A stretch of DNA of 64,000 bases from Arcicella rosea (GCF_040543805.1 NZ_JBEUMS010000009.1:62001-126000); one strand, 5' to 3'. Positions 17,424 through 27,287 are shown, counted from the first letter of the stretch. Translations and numbers: made by a program. Notes: generated by a model not told the origin, from the letters alone.

Positions 17424-17777
17424 TCAATAAAAAGCATCTTCAAAATGTGATACTTCAACGGTGTTGTTTTTGAAAACGACTGCCACAATATCAAAACGAA
17501 TTTGTTGATGCCAATTGTTTTTAAACACATAAAAGTCTGCGGCTTTGGTTACCATTGCTACTTTGTGTCTGTTTACTCCAATTTCGGGCATTCCGAATTT
17601 TAAATTGGTAAGAGATTTTACTTCGACGAATACTAAGAAGATTCCTTTGCGTACAATCAAGTCAATTTCTGCTCGACCGTAGCGATAATTTCTGTGGAGA
17701 ATTTGATAGCCTTTTTCAATGAGGAAATTGGCTGCGATGTCTTCGGCTTTTTTGCCTGTTTCTAGGTGTTCTGCCAT
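17424..17777 (-). CDS. YraN/UPF0102 family nuclease-like protein
   Basis: This 117-residue protein has the core of the UPF0102 family: an N-terminal helix HLETGKKAEDIAANFL, then GYQILHRNYRYGRAEIDLIV and FVEVKSL, the restriction-endonuclease-like D...ExK pattern. The role is not settled; it is suspected in DNA processing. I place the start at the ATG at 17777. A longer frame from 17834 would add 19 residues that are only a translation of a 7-bp repeat hairpin (17795-17859) and are not part of the family. Confidence 0.88.
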   Translation of the reverse strand: MAEHLETGKKAEDIAANFLIEKGYQILHRNYRYGRAEIDLIVRKGIFLVFVEVKSLTNLKFGMPEIGVNRHKVAMVTKAADFYVFKNNWHQQIRFDIVAVVFKNNTVEVSHFEDAFY

Positions 17778-17794
17778 TGGTTTGTAGAGTTTTA

Positions 17795-17859
17795 AGCTAT
17801 GAGCTATGAGCCGTGAGCTATGAGAAAAACTCAAGGCTCACTGCTCATAGCTCAAAGCT
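17795..17859. repeat. Heptad-tract hairpin (GAGCTAT family)
   Basis: Two inverted 30-nt arms (17795-17824 and 17830-17859) made of units such as GAGCTAT and CTCATAG, with four mismatches and an AAAAA loop. It starts three bases after the M16 gene's stop codon and may act as its terminator. Confidence 0.8.
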
Positions 17860-17862
17860 AAA

Positions 17863-20814
17863 TTAATATCCAAATACGTCTTCTAAAGTCAATTTCTTCA
17901 CTTCTCCGTATTTTTTCAAATCTTCTAAATTTACTTTTTTCTCAGAAGCTACGATACACATCGAATATGGTTTTTTCGCCAATAAAGTATCTTGAAATTT
18001 CTTTAAATCAGCCAAAGTTAGTTTATCCAATGCTTGGAAAATCGCCTGACGCTCATCTACTTTTACGCCTTTGTCAAGACCAGTCAGATAAGTATAAATG
18101 ATATTGTCTTGCGTAATTCTTTCTGTCTGATAATTCTTTTTCATACTTGCAATGGCCGTTTCCAAATTCTTTTCAGACGAAGGGAATTCATTCAATAATT
18201 CATCCATTCCAGCAATTGACTCATGAATTTTATCTGCTTGTGTACCGATGTAAGCAATCATGCGATACTTCTCATCTTTAGTATTTGGCGTTTGATAAAA
18301 AGCATAAGTCGAATAAGCCAAAGCTTTAGATTCACGAATAGTTTGGAATACAATTGACGACATACCACCACCGAAGTAATTATTGTATAATTCTACAATT
18401 GGGGTTTCTGATGGACTAAACTGAATTGTTGGACGAACCCAGTTGATTTCAGCCTGAACCATATCGTAATCTGTAAATAATACTGCTGGTTTAGTTGGCG
18501 ATTCCATTTTGAAATCAGCTACCAAAGGTAAATCAGCTTTGAAAGTAGTATTGATTTGGTGAACGCCTTTTAATGCTACTGCCAATTCTTCAACAGATTT
18601 TGGTCCATAATAAATTACAGAATGTTTGTACGAGAATAAATCGTGCAAGAAACTAATCAAGTCTTCTGATTTCAACGCTTTCAATTCAGCATCTGTGAAT
18701 TGTAAAGTGTTTCTTGGGTTTTTAGCGCCATAAGATGCGTAAGTTGCTAAACCTTGTAAAATTGCTCCTTTGTTTAATTTAGCATCGCTTCTTTGCTTCA
18801 ATAATCTGCCTTTAAGTAATTCTAAAGCGGCATCATCTTTTTTGCATTTAGTTAATAAATCTTCAAAAAGACTTACTGTTTTTGCAAAGTTTTCATTCAG
18901 ACCCGACATCGCTAAAGTAATGTGATGGTCGGTATAAGAAGTATTAAAACTGCTTGCCAAACGATAAAATGCCGTACTGATTTGTTCTGCGTTCATTTTA
19001 TCAGTACCTACAAACTGTAAATATTGTAAAGCAATTGGTAATACTTTACTATTCCAAGAACCCATATCAAAACGGTAGCTCAAACGGAAAAGGTCGTTAT
19101 CAGTGTTTTTCACAGTAAGAGCCTCCAAAGTACCAACTTTACCTTTTTTGATGTCTTTATTGAAATCTAACCATTTTGGTTGGATGTTTGTCATCGGAGT
19201 TTCATTCACATCTTTTAAGAAATCTGACTGAGCTTCACGATTTACTTCTACTGGAGTGATGGCAGGTTTGTCAACTTTGGTGATATTTGGGTCTGTACCT
19301 TTGCGTTTGTAAACAATTACGTAACCATCGCCACAGTATTTTTTAGCGAAATCCATTACTTCTTGTTTGGTTACTTTACCCAAAGCGTCATTAATCGCTA
19401 CATAATCAGTCCAATTATTAGATTTATCAGCCACAAAACTTTCAAGTAAACTATAAGCACGAGAAGAATTGTTTTCTAAACCTTGAATGGCATTCATTTT
19501 ATAATTGGCGGCAATCGCTTTGATGATAGATTCATCAAAATTTCCAGATTTCAATTTATCTAATTCGCCTAATAATAATGTTTTTACTTCATCCAGTGTT
19601 TGGTCTTTTTTAGGCGAACCTGTCATTTGCCAAACAGCATAATCTTTGTTCCATTCTGGGCTACAGCTTGCTCTTAACACTTTTTGAGCTTTCACTAAGT
19701 TTAAGTCAATTAAACCTGCTTTTGAATTCGACATCAATTCATCTACAATTGTACCAATGATTTTCTCTTTGGCATTCAAAGAACCAGACCAACGCCAAGC
19801 AATAGTCAGGGCATCTGGAGTAGGACCAAATACTTCACGAACCAATGGTGCAGTAATCGGTGCTTCTGGTGCTGGCTTGTATTCTTGAACTGGTTTTGCA
19901 ACCATGTATTTGAAAGAAGCCTCAATCTTTTTGATTAAAATATCTGAATTGAAATCGCCCACCATGATGATTGCCATGTTGTTTGGCACATAGTATTTTT
20001 TGAAGTAATTGCGAATTTCAACCAAAGAAGGGTTTTTCAAATGTTCAATCGTTCCGATGGTTGTTTGTTGTCCGTAATTATGTGTTGGGAACAATGCAGC
20101 GTTGCGAGATTCATAAACTTTCCAGCCATCGTTGTCAAGACTACGGTTTTTTTCTTCGTAAACTGCTTCTAATTCAGTGTGGAAAATACGAAGAATTGGA
20201 TTGCGGAAACGCTCTCCTTGTAATTTTAAAAAGCGGTCGATAGCATTTGCAGGAATATCTTCTGTATAAACAGTTTGTTCATACGAAGTAAAAGCATTCG
20301 TGCCTTGTCCGCCCATCGAAGCCATCATTTTATCATACTCATTAGCAATAGCGAATTTGGCAGCTTCACCAGATACTCGGTCGATTTCCTTGTAAATAGC
20401 TTTACGGCGTGCTGAATCAGTAGTTTGGTTGTACTTTTCGTAAAGTGCATCAACTTGGTCAAGTAATGGTTTTTCTTTTGACCAATCCAATGAACCAAAT
20501 TTGTCAGTTCCTTTGAACAACATGTGTTCTAAATAATGGGCAAGACCCGTATTGGTTCTTGGGTCGGTATTTGAACCTGCACGAGTAGGAATCAAAGCGG
20601 CGATTCGTGGTTCTTTGTGGTTTTCACTAAGGATAACGGTTAGTCCGTTAGCTAATGTGTAAAAACGAGCTTTCATTGGGTCGTTACTTACGTATTTGTA
20701 AGTATAGCCAGCAGCAGAAGCTGTTTTCCAATCAAAAGTTTTTTGAGCAAATGCTAGAGTGTTTAGAAGTAGCGATAACACAACTCCCAGCAGAGATAAC
20801 CTAAGGTTTTTCAT
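17863..20814 (-). CDS. M16 family zinc metallopeptidase, exported, two-module
   Basis: This 983-residue protein has a signal peptide (1-23) and two M16 modules. The N-terminal module has the inverted zinc motif HYLEH (His93, Glu96, His97) with the downstream glutamates in HTELEAVYEEKN; the C-terminal module (from about 530) lacks the motif and is the usual inactive half. It probably degrades peptides in the periplasm. The start is the ATG at 20814; an upstream ATG at 20847 would put 11 residues before the signal peptide. A heptad hairpin follows the stop codon. Codon use is normal and the gene looks intact. Confidence 0.92.
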   Translation of the reverse strand: MKNLRLSLLGVVLSLLLNTLAFAQKTFDWKTASAAGYTYKYVSNDPMKARFYTLANGLTVILSENHKEPRIAALIPTRAGSNTDPRTNTGLAHYLEHMLFKGTDKFGSLDWSKEKPLLDQVDALYEKYNQTTDSARRKAIYKEIDRVSGEAAKFAIANEYDKMMASMGGQGTNAFTSYEQTVYTEDIPANAIDRFLKLQGERFRNPILRIFHTELEAVYEEKNRSLDNDGWKVYESRNAALFPTHNYGQQTTIGTIEHLKNPSLVEIRNYFKKYYVPNNMAIIMVGDFNSDILIKKIEASFKYMVAKPVQEYKPAPEAPITAPLVREVFGPTPDALTIAWRWSGSLNAKEKIIGTIVDELMSNSKAGLIDLNLVKAQKVLRASCSPEWNKDYAVWQMTGSPKKDQTLDEVKTLLLGELDKLKSGNFDESIIKAIAANYKMNAIQGLENNSSRAYSLLESFVADKSNNWTDYVAINDALGKVTKQEVMDFAKKYCGDGYVIVYKRKGTDPNITKVDKPAITPVEVNREAQSDFLKDVNETPMTNIQPKWLDFNKDIKKGKVGTLEALTVKNTDNDLFRLSYRFDMGSWNSKVLPIALQYLQFVGTDKMNAEQISTAFYRLASSFNTSYTDHHITLAMSGLNENFAKTVSLFEDLLTKCKKDDAALELLKGRLLKQRSDAKLNKGAILQGLATYASYGAKNPRNTLQFTDAELKALKSEDLISFLHDLFSYKHSVIYYGPKSVEELAVALKGVHQINTTFKADLPLVADFKMESPTKPAVLFTDYDMVQAEINWVRPTIQFSPSETPIVELYNNYFGGGMSSIVFQTIRESKALAYSTYAFYQTPNTKDEKYRMIAYIGTQADKIHESIAGMDELLNEFPSSEKNLETAIASMKKNYQTERITQDNIIYTYLTGLDKGVKVDERQAIFQALDKLTLADLKKFQDTLLAKKPYSMCIVASEKKVNLEDLKKYGEVKKLTLEDVFGY

Positions 20815-21152
20815 GCGAAGTATGGTGGATTTTAGAAAAAGAAACAATTAATAGATTTATTGACAAAGTAACTATTGTTTTTTGATAAACGGTATTGTTA
20901 GTTGAATGTTTTGAGCATTACGTTCAAAGATGTTGTTTCAGCGACAAAAGTTGCATGAGTATGAAGTGATGAGTTACTAAAAGCCTTTGGTTAATTATGC
21001 TTTTAAAAATGTTTTTACAAGAAATCTGTACCTTTTTGTATAATTTGTCGTACTTCACTTACGTAAACATTTCGTTCATTCGTTTATTTATTATCAAGCA
21101 TGTTTATTCATGTCAAATCAGAAATTTTAGTGAAATCCAATACAAGCCGACT
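20815..21152. other. Divergent intergenic region
   Basis: This 338-bp region separates the M16 gene from the copper lipoprotein gene. On the minus strand TTACTTTG (20866-20873) matches the -7 consensus in seven of eight positions. A short heptad tract of the nnATGAG type lies at 20953-20980. An open frame from 20997 joins the lipoprotein gene but has no signal-peptide sense before 21153. Nothing else is recognised. Confidence 0.5.
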
Positions 21153-22532
21153 ATGAAAAAGTACTTTTATTATAACATTATCTTATTGTCATTGAGCTGT
21201 TTAATGATGGCATCGTGTTCTAAAAATGCGGTAGATGATAAACAACCCGCCAACGAAACTTCAAGCTTTTCTTTACTTCAAGATAGAATTATTACGCCTA
21301 CTTGCGCTACGGCAGGCTGTCATGCTTCTACTTCAGACGCCACTTATGCACAACATGGTTTAGTGTTAGAAAAATCGGTAGCCTATGCCAATTTGGTTGG
21401 AGTCGTGCCTAAAAATGAGCTTTCGAAAGCGGATGGACATCTCAGAGTAAAAGCCTTTAAATCTTTAGAGAGTTTGTTTTACCATAAATTGAATTGGGAT
21501 GCCTCTCATCATGGAGGTAAGCAGTATGCTTCACCAATGCCTTTGGGTGGAAAGGCTCTTTCGGTTGGACAAATAGAATTTGTACGTCGTTGGATAGAAG
21601 CAGGTGCGCCCAAAACTGGCGATGTGGTGGATAAAACTTTATTGGACGATACAACGCCAAGTACTTCTACAAGCGATGATTTCAAAACCATGCAAACTCC
21701 ACAAGAAGAAGGAGTAGCTGGTTACCAAATGAAGGTTGAAAAATTTACGATTCAACCCAATTTTGAAAGAGAACTTTTTATCAGAAAAACAATAGGTAAT
21801 ACTGTTGATGTATATGTGAATAAACTTAAATTTCAGTCTCGCCCCAATAGCCATCACATGGTTTTGTATGATTTTAGAGATAAAACGGCAAGTACTTTGC
21901 CAACCATTAATACCATCAGAGATTTGCGTAATGCAGATAATACATTGAATTTGGTGACTGCAATTCAAATGTCAAATCATGTTTTTTTAGGCGGAGGAAC
22001 GAATGCTAGTCAGGAATATACTTTTCCAGAAGGAACAGCTTTAATGTTACCAGCAGGTATGACAATTGATTTGAATCCACATTATTTTAACAAAACTACA
22101 GATATTCATTATGGCGAGAATAATGTAAATCTTTATACGGTCGATAAATCAAAAGTAAAATATGTGGTAAAAACCATAGACTTTAATAATACCAATTTCA
22201 ATTTACCTGCTAAAACGATTACAACAATCACGAAAGATTTTAAATTTAATACAGATGTAAAAGTGGTTTCATTGACTTCGCACAATCATAAATATGGACA
22301 GAAATTTGTGATTAAAATTCTGGGAGGTGCTAGAAATGGCGAAGTAGTTTATGAAAGTACCGACTGGGAACATCCAGCCATGATTAATTATTCAACACCC
22401 ATTTCATTGAAAAAAGGAGAAGGACTTACATCCATCGTTACTTATAATAATACTTCAGATAAAACCATTTCGTTTGGATTAACTTCCGAAGATGAAATGG
22501 ACATTATTTTTGGTTATTATTATGAAGAATAA
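21153..22532 (+). CDS. Lipoprotein with c-type cytochrome-like domain fused to PHM-like two-copper monooxygenase domain
   Basis: This 459-residue lipoprotein (lipid cysteine about residue 22) has two parts. Residues 40-155 look like a single-haem cytochrome: CATAGCH (Cys51, Cys56, His57, a CX4CH variant) and a possible distal ligand in SPMPLGG (Met129). Residues 190-459 resemble peptidylglycine alpha-hydroxylating monooxygenase: HHM (His234, His235), His310, HNH (His377, His379) and Met449, so all six copper ligands can be placed; His377 to Met449 is 72 residues, as in mammalian PHM. It probably acts in the periplasm or at the outer membrane. The substrate is unknown. Start chosen at the signal peptide. 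Terminator at 22568-22600. Confidence 0.8.
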   Translation: MKKYFYYNIILLSLSCLMMASCSKNAVDDKQPANETSSFSLLQDRIITPTCATAGCHASTSDATYAQHGLVLEKSVAYANLVGVVPKNELSKADGHLRVKAFKSLESLFYHKLNWDASHHGGKQYASPMPLGGKALSVGQIEFVRRWIEAGAPKTGDVVDKTLLDDTTPSTSTSDDFKTMQTPQEEGVAGYQMKVEKFTIQPNFERELFIRKTIGNTVDVYVNKLKFQSRPNSHHMVLYDFRDKTASTLPTINTIRDLRNADNTLNLVTAIQMSNHVFLGGGTNASQEYTFPEGTALMLPAGMTIDLNPHYFNKTTDIHYGENNVNLYTVDKSKVKYVVKTIDFNNTNFNLPAKTITTITKDFKFNTDVKVVSLTSHNHKYGQKFVIKILGGARNGEVVYESTDWEHPAMINYSTPISLKKGEGLTSIVTYNNTSDKTISFGLTSEDEMDIIFGYYYEE

Positions 22533-22567
22533 CGTAAAAAAGTAGAAAAAGGGGAACTAAAAAATGG

Positions 22568-22600
22568 AAAAGACTTCTAAGAAATTAGAGGTCTTTTTTT
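22568..22600 (+). terminator. Intrinsic terminator
   Basis: Arms AAAAGACTTCTAA/TTAGAGGTCTTTT with a short loop and T-run, after the copper lipoprotein gene. Confidence 0.75.
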
Positions 22601-22732
22601 GAATGATGGAATAAATCCAGAAGAGGTATTATATTTGCTTGCAATACAGACAATAATCTGCCTTTTTTTGAATAAAATTTTACTTAACCAATAAAAAATT
22701 GTAACCATCGGTGTTATAATTGCTTCCTCTTT

Positions 22733-24676
22733 ATGGAACATAAAAGTATGGACAAAGCCACTGCAGCGGGTCTGCTGGTAGCGATGGGAATTATTTATGG
22801 TGATATTGGTACTTCGCCACTCTACGTAATGCAGTCGATTATTGGTAGTGTGCCAATAGATGAGAGAACAGTTCTCGGCGGACTATCATGTATTTTTTGG
22901 ACATTGACGCTGCAAACCACCTTCAAGTATGTAATCCTAATTCTTCGAGCAGACAACCGTGGTGAAGGTGGTATCTTAGCCCTTTTCGCATTGGTAAGAC
23001 GTCATGCTAAATGGCTTACTTTTCCTGCTGTAATTGGTGCATCAACCCTTTTGGCAGATGGAGTAATTACTCCGCCAATCTCGGTAGCTTCTGCCATTGA
23101 AGGGCTTCTGAAAATTTATCCTGACCTTCAAACAGTTCCGATTGTACTCGCTATTATTACGGGCTTATTTATGTTCCAAATCTTTGGTACTAAAGTAGTT
23201 GGTAGAGCATTTGGTCCAATTATGTTGATTTGGTTTTCGATGTTGGCTTTCTTTGGAATTATTTGGATTGCACAAGACTGGACAGTTTTAAAAGCACTAT
23301 CTCCATATTATGCTTACGATTTGTTGACGAATTCTCATGGAGGAGAAAGCGGTTTCTGGCTTTTAGGAGCAGTTTTCTTATGTACTACAGGAGCTGAAGC
23401 TTTGTATTCTGATTTAGGACATTGTGGTCGTGGGAATATTAGAATCAGTTGGATTTTTGTAAAAATTGCCTTGTTACTTCAATACTTCGGACAAGGAGCG
23501 TGGTTGATTTCACAAAATGGACAATTACTAAACGGACGTAAACCTATTTTTGAATTAATGCCAGAATGGTTCTTGATTTGGGGAATTGCCATTGCTACAG
23601 CGGCAGCAGTAATTGCCAGCCAAGCCTTAATTTCGGGTTCTTTTACTTTGGTTTCAGAAGCTATCCGTTTGAATTTTTGGCCCAAGGTTCGTTTGCATTA
23701 TCCTTCAGACCAAAAAGGACAATTGTATGTGCCAAGCATGAATGTTTTCTTATGGTTGGGCTGTGTAGGTGTAGTTTTATGGTTTAAAGAATCAGCCAAT
23801 ATGGAAGCTGCCTACGGTTTAGCGATTACCATGACGATGTTGATGACTACTGCTTTAATGGCATATTACCTCCATACTCGGAAAATTGATATGTGGTGGG
23901 TTGTAGGATTCATCGTTTTGTATGTAGCGATTGAAGGCGCATTCTTGGTAGCAAACCTTCGTAAATTTGTTCATGGTGGTTATGTTTCATTGTTTATTGC
24001 AGCAGCAATTATTGCTTTAATGGTAATTTGGTTTAGAGCCAATATCATTAAAATGCGATTGACTGAATACGTAAAACTTGCCGATTATATTGAACCTTTG
24101 AAAGAACTAAGCCGAGACATGAGTATTCCTAAGTACGCAACGCACTTAGTATTTATGTCGAATGCGGCTAGAACTAGTGAAATAGAATCTAAAATTATTT
24201 ACTCTATCTTCCAAAAACGTCCAAAAAGAGCAGACATTTATTGGTTTGTCCACGTTGATACCATGGATGATCCATATACAATGGAATATAAAGTAAGCGT
24301 TATAGAGCCTGACGATGTTATTAAAGTAAATTTCAGATTGGGTTTTAGAGTTGAACAAAGAATAAATCTTTACTTCCGAAAAGTAGTTGAAGACATGGTG
24401 AAAAAAGGAGAAGTAGATATTACCTCTCGCTATGAATCTTTGAATAAGCAAAATGTAATTGGTGATTTCCGTTTTGTGGTGTTAGAGAAATTTTTATCGT
24501 TCGATAATAAATTATCGCTTATTGAAGGTTTAATCATGAAGGCTTACTTCTTTATCAAAGATTTTACTCCTTCAGAAGATAAATGGTTTGGACTTGATAC
24601 CAGTGCAGTAAAAGTAGAAAAAGTACCATTGATTATTCGTCCAGTAGAAAATGTAGTATTAAAAAGAGTAGATTAA
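22733..24676 (+). CDS. kup: KUP-family potassium uptake transporter
   Basis: This 647-residue inner-membrane protein takes up K+, probably with protons. It begins with the KUP signature AAGLLVAMGIIYGDIGTSPLYVM and has about twelve membrane segments up to residue 430 (including GEGGILALFALVRRHA and TGAEALYSDLGHCGRGNI), then a soluble C-terminal domain of about 210 residues. Length is normal for the family. The epimerase gene starts 23 bp after the stop, so they form an operon although their roles do not obviously connect. Confidence 0.95.
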   Translation: MEHKSMDKATAAGLLVAMGIIYGDIGTSPLYVMQSIIGSVPIDERTVLGGLSCIFWTLTLQTTFKYVILILRADNRGEGGILALFALVRRHAKWLTFPAVIGASTLLADGVITPPISVASAIEGLLKIYPDLQTVPIVLAIITGLFMFQIFGTKVVGRAFGPIMLIWFSMLAFFGIIWIAQDWTVLKALSPYYAYDLLTNSHGGESGFWLLGAVFLCTTGAEALYSDLGHCGRGNIRISWIFVKIALLLQYFGQGAWLISQNGQLLNGRKPIFELMPEWFLIWGIAIATAAAVIASQALISGSFTLVSEAIRLNFWPKVRLHYPSDQKGQLYVPSMNVFLWLGCVGVVLWFKESANMEAAYGLAITMTMLMTTALMAYYLHTRKIDMWWVVGFIVLYVAIEGAFLVANLRKFVHGGYVSLFIAAAIIALMVIWFRANIIKMRLTEYVKLADYIEPLKELSRDMSIPKYATHLVFMSNAARTSEIESKIIYSIFQKRPKRADIYWFVHVDTMDDPYTMEYKVSVIEPDDVIKVNFRLGFRVEQRINLYFRKVVEDMVKKGEVDITSRYESLNKQNVIGDFRFVVLEKFLSFDNKLSLIEGLIMKAYFFIKDFTPSEDKWFGLDTSAVKVEKVPLIIRPVENVVLKRVD

Positions 24677-24699
24677 ACCTTAATTTATACATAAACATC

Positions 24700-25761
24700 T
24701 TGAAAATTCTTATCACAGGTGGAGCAGGTTTTGTAGGTTCTTCGCTCGCCATTAACATTAAAACTAATTATCCTTCTTACGAAGTAATTTGTCTGGATAA
24801 TTTAAAACGTAAAGGCTCAGAATTGAATCTTCCTCGTTTAGCAAAAGCTGGTGCTATTTTCGTTCACGGGGATATTCGTAATAAAGAAGATTTTGATGCC
24901 TTGCCTGTAGTTGATTTCGTCATAGAATCTTCTGCTGAACCTTCCGTTTTAGCAGGCTTAGAAGGCACTCCAGATTATTTGATTAACACCAATTTAGTCG
25001 GTACAATCAATTGTTTGAACTATACTAAAAAGTGCGGAGCTGCTTTTATATTTCTATCTACCAGTAGAATTTACCCAATTAAAGCCATTGAAAAATTGAA
25101 TTTTGAAGAAGCCGAAACTCGTTTTGTGCTTTCAGATGAACAATCAATTCCGGGTGTTTCTTCAAAAGGTATTGCAGAAAATTTCCCATTGGATGGAGCA
25201 AGGTCTTTATATGGTGCCACAAAATTGGCTTCTGAATTAATGATTCATGAATACAATGAATTTTATGGCATGAAAACCGTTATCAACCGCTGTGGAGTAT
25301 TGACTGGTCCTTGGCAAATGGGTAAAATAGACCAAGGAGTAATGGTACTTTGGGTGGCAAAACATTATTGGCAACAGCAATTAGCCTACATTGGTTATGG
25401 TGGTTCAGGTCGCCAAACTCGTGATATGTTACATGTAAAAGATTTATATCGTTTGATTGATTTCCAATTACATAATATTGACAAAGTAAACGGAGAAATC
25501 TTGAATGCTGGTGGAGGAGTAGAAGTAAGTGCTTCTTTGCAAGAACTTACGCAGATTTGCCAAGAAGTAACAGGTAAAACCATTCCAATTAGCAAAGTAG
25601 CAGAAAACCGTGCGGCGGATATTCGTTTGTATGTAACAGATAATACAAAAGTAACGGCATTAACGGGCTGGAAACCTGAAATTTCAATGAAGCAAATCGT
25701 AACAGAAATCACAGAATGGATTGCAGAAAATGAAGAAGCCTTGGCTTATGTATTGAAGTAA
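24700..25761 (+). CDS. NAD-dependent sugar-nucleotide epimerase (CDP-paratose/tyvelose 2-epimerase-like)
   Basis: This 353-residue short-chain dehydrogenase/reductase starts at TTG (24700), directly followed by KILITGGAGFVGSS, the NAD site. The active-site pair is SLYGATK (Tyr and Lys), and FLSTSRIYPI with the long insertion NFEEAETRFVLSDEQ resembles CDP-paratose 2-epimerases, which invert C2 of CDP-linked dideoxyhexoses for lipopolysaccharide. No other sugar-nucleotide gene is adjacent, so the exact substrate is open. It follows kup after 23 bp and ends at a terminator at 25787-25826. Confidence 0.85.
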   Translation: MKILITGGAGFVGSSLAINIKTNYPSYEVICLDNLKRKGSELNLPRLAKAGAIFVHGDIRNKEDFDALPVVDFVIESSAEPSVLAGLEGTPDYLINTNLVGTINCLNYTKKCGAAFIFLSTSRIYPIKAIEKLNFEEAETRFVLSDEQSIPGVSSKGIAENFPLDGARSLYGATKLASELMIHEYNEFYGMKTVINRCGVLTGPWQMGKIDQGVMVLWVAKHYWQQQLAYIGYGGSGRQTRDMLHVKDLYRLIDFQLHNIDKVNGEILNAGGGVEVSASLQELTQICQEVTGKTIPISKVAENRAADIRLYVTDNTKVTALTGWKPEISMKQIVTEITEWIAENEEALAYVLK

Positions 25762-25786
25762 AGGATTAACAGGTTTGTTGATAAGA

Positions 25787-25826
25787 AAAGCGTAAAAGGA
25801 TTAAAAAACTTTTGCGCTTTTTTGTT
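25787..25826 (+). terminator. Terminator of the kup-epimerase operon
   Basis: 13-bp arms AAAAGCGTAAAAG/CTTTTGCGCTTTT (one G-T pair) followed by T-run. Confidence 0.8.
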
Positions 25827-25929
25827 TTTATAAATGTTCATCGAAAAACGCTTCAAATAATTGACTGTCAGAAAACTAGCAATATAAAAAAGTTGTATAT
25901 TCGTTGATTATAAATAAACCGAACTGAAT

Positions 25930-26595
25930 ATGAAAAGACTGATACTTATTTTGATATTCTTCCCTTTTTTATTGCAAGCTCAAATTCAAGTAAGCACTAG
26001 TTTGAGCTATGTAACAGAACCAAGTTTTGGTGAAGACGGTGCTTATACGGGTTCGGGTATAGACATCAGTTTGCGTAAACATCTCACAGAAAAATGGAAA
26101 CTCACAGCTTACTCTGGTATTAACAAAATGAGAGTAACCTTAGCTGTGCAATCTAGGTTTGATTATAGCACAAAAATTTATGGATATTATTACAAAGATG
26201 TTGTTCCTGTATCGTTCGGGGCGGAATATTACATCTGGAACAAAAAGTTTATTAAACCTTTTGTTGGATTAGAAACAGGGACATATTTTACGAGTTATCA
26301 AACACAAATAGACCCTAATTATCTTTCTTTTGCCAAAAATATACCAGCTGGAAGTTCTATCAATTGGGGGTTTTCTCCAAGTTTAGGAATTCAGTTTCAA
26401 GAAAATGCAGATAGATTGGGTTTATTTTTAAAAGTAAAGCACACAGGAATTGTATATGGCAATACAGGGCTGTCGAATATGTTAAGTTTTAGTGCAGGCT
26501 TTACTTTTAAATTTGGAAGAAAAATTATGTGGAGACCGCCCGTTATTGAAGTGCCAACGCAAGCACCATATTATGAAACAAAAGACTTATACTAA
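25930..26595 (+). CDS. Outer-membrane beta-barrel protein of unknown function
   Basis: This 221-residue protein has a signal peptide (residues 1-17, ...FLLQAQ) and alternating aromatic strands (KWKLTAYSGINKM, VPVSFGAEYYIW, KPFVGLETGTYF, GFSPSLGIQF, SFSAGFTFKFG) typical of an eight-strand small barrel. A short proline-rich tail follows the last strand. It is likely an outer-membrane protein; the role is unknown. Its stop codon overlaps the stop of the convergent AlbA_2 gene by four bases. Confidence 0.7.
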   Translation: MKRLILILIFFPFLLQAQIQVSTSLSYVTEPSFGEDGAYTGSGIDISLRKHLTEKWKLTAYSGINKMRVTLAVQSRFDYSTKIYGYYYKDVVPVSFGAEYYIWNKKFIKPFVGLETGTYFTSYQTQIDPNYLSFAKNIPAGSSINWGFSPSLGIQFQENADRLGLFLKVKHTGIVYGNTGLSNMLSFSAGFTFKFGRKIMWRPPVIEVPTQAPYYETKDLY

Positions 26596-27287
26596 GCTAC
26601 TGAGTAGTAATCAGCTGTTTCATGTGCTTGAATTTTCAGGACATTCGCTAGTACCAGTAAAACGAGTGTTCTTGACGCTAACCAAAGAGGAATATTGGCA
26701 ATTTTAGCAAATTCAGCTAAGGTGATTTGTGGGTTTGCCGATAAATAAGTCATCAATACTTTTTCTTTTTCTCCGAAATTGAACTGAATACCTTCCTCGT
26801 TTTCTCGTCTCAAGATTTGTTTCATTTCTTTACTTGCTTGTACCGAACGGTCAGCGACCCGTACATAAGCTTTTCCCATTTCTTCGGTTTCTAGCTGTAC
26901 ATAATGAGGTTTTTTATTACTTTTAGGAATGGTGATGACTAATACTTCACGGTCGTCGGTCACACTGATGCGTTCAATATCGTAAGCAATAGGAGGGAAG
27001 CAGTTGCGTTCAATCGCTCGTACCAAAATGTACTCATCTTCATCTACGAATTTTAGTCCAGGAATACTTTTATCGTCTCCAACACCAATCAACAAGGTTC
27101 CTCCTTTTGTATTGGCAAAAGCAACAATTTCACGGATAATTTTTTCAGGGTGGTTAGCTTTCATCTTAAACTCAAGTTGAATACTCTCTCCCTGACGGAC
27201 GAGGCTCTTTAAATCCTTTAAACTCATTTCCGACACACGACTGTGGTTTTCAGTCTTTTCAAAATAGGATACAAGTGCCTGATTCAT
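26592..27287 (-). CDS. AlbA_2/Schlafen-type putative DNA-binding protein
   Basis: This 231-residue protein carries an AlbA_2 domain (about residues 25-150): GESIQLEFKMKANHPEKIIREIVAFANTKGG-type start (E-FK...AFANTKGG), then TLLIGVGDD and IPKSNKKPHYV. The C-terminal 60 residues contain a winged-helix-like segment (YLSANPQITLAEFAKIANIP). Proteins of this class are usually thought to be regulators or nucleic-acid-binding proteins. It is divergent from cysH with 304 bp between; a CATCTTTG box upstream resembles the -7 element. Whether it controls the cys genes is unknown. Confidence 0.75.
   Translation of the reverse strand: MNQALVSYFEKTENHSRVSEMSLKDLKSLVRQGESIQLEFKMKANHPEKIIREIVAFANTKGGTLLIGVGDDKSIPGLKFVDEDEYILVRAIERNCFPPIAYDIERISVTDDREVLVITIPKSNKKPHYVQLETEEMGKAYVRVADRSVQASKEMKQILRRENEEGIQFNFGEKEKVLMTYLSANPQITLAEFAKIANIPLWLASRTLVLLVLANVLKIQAHETADYYSVA

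Noticed and set aside
17778..17834. Extended N-terminus of the YraN protein
   Set aside because: These codons are the arm of a heptad hairpin and are outside the family's domain.
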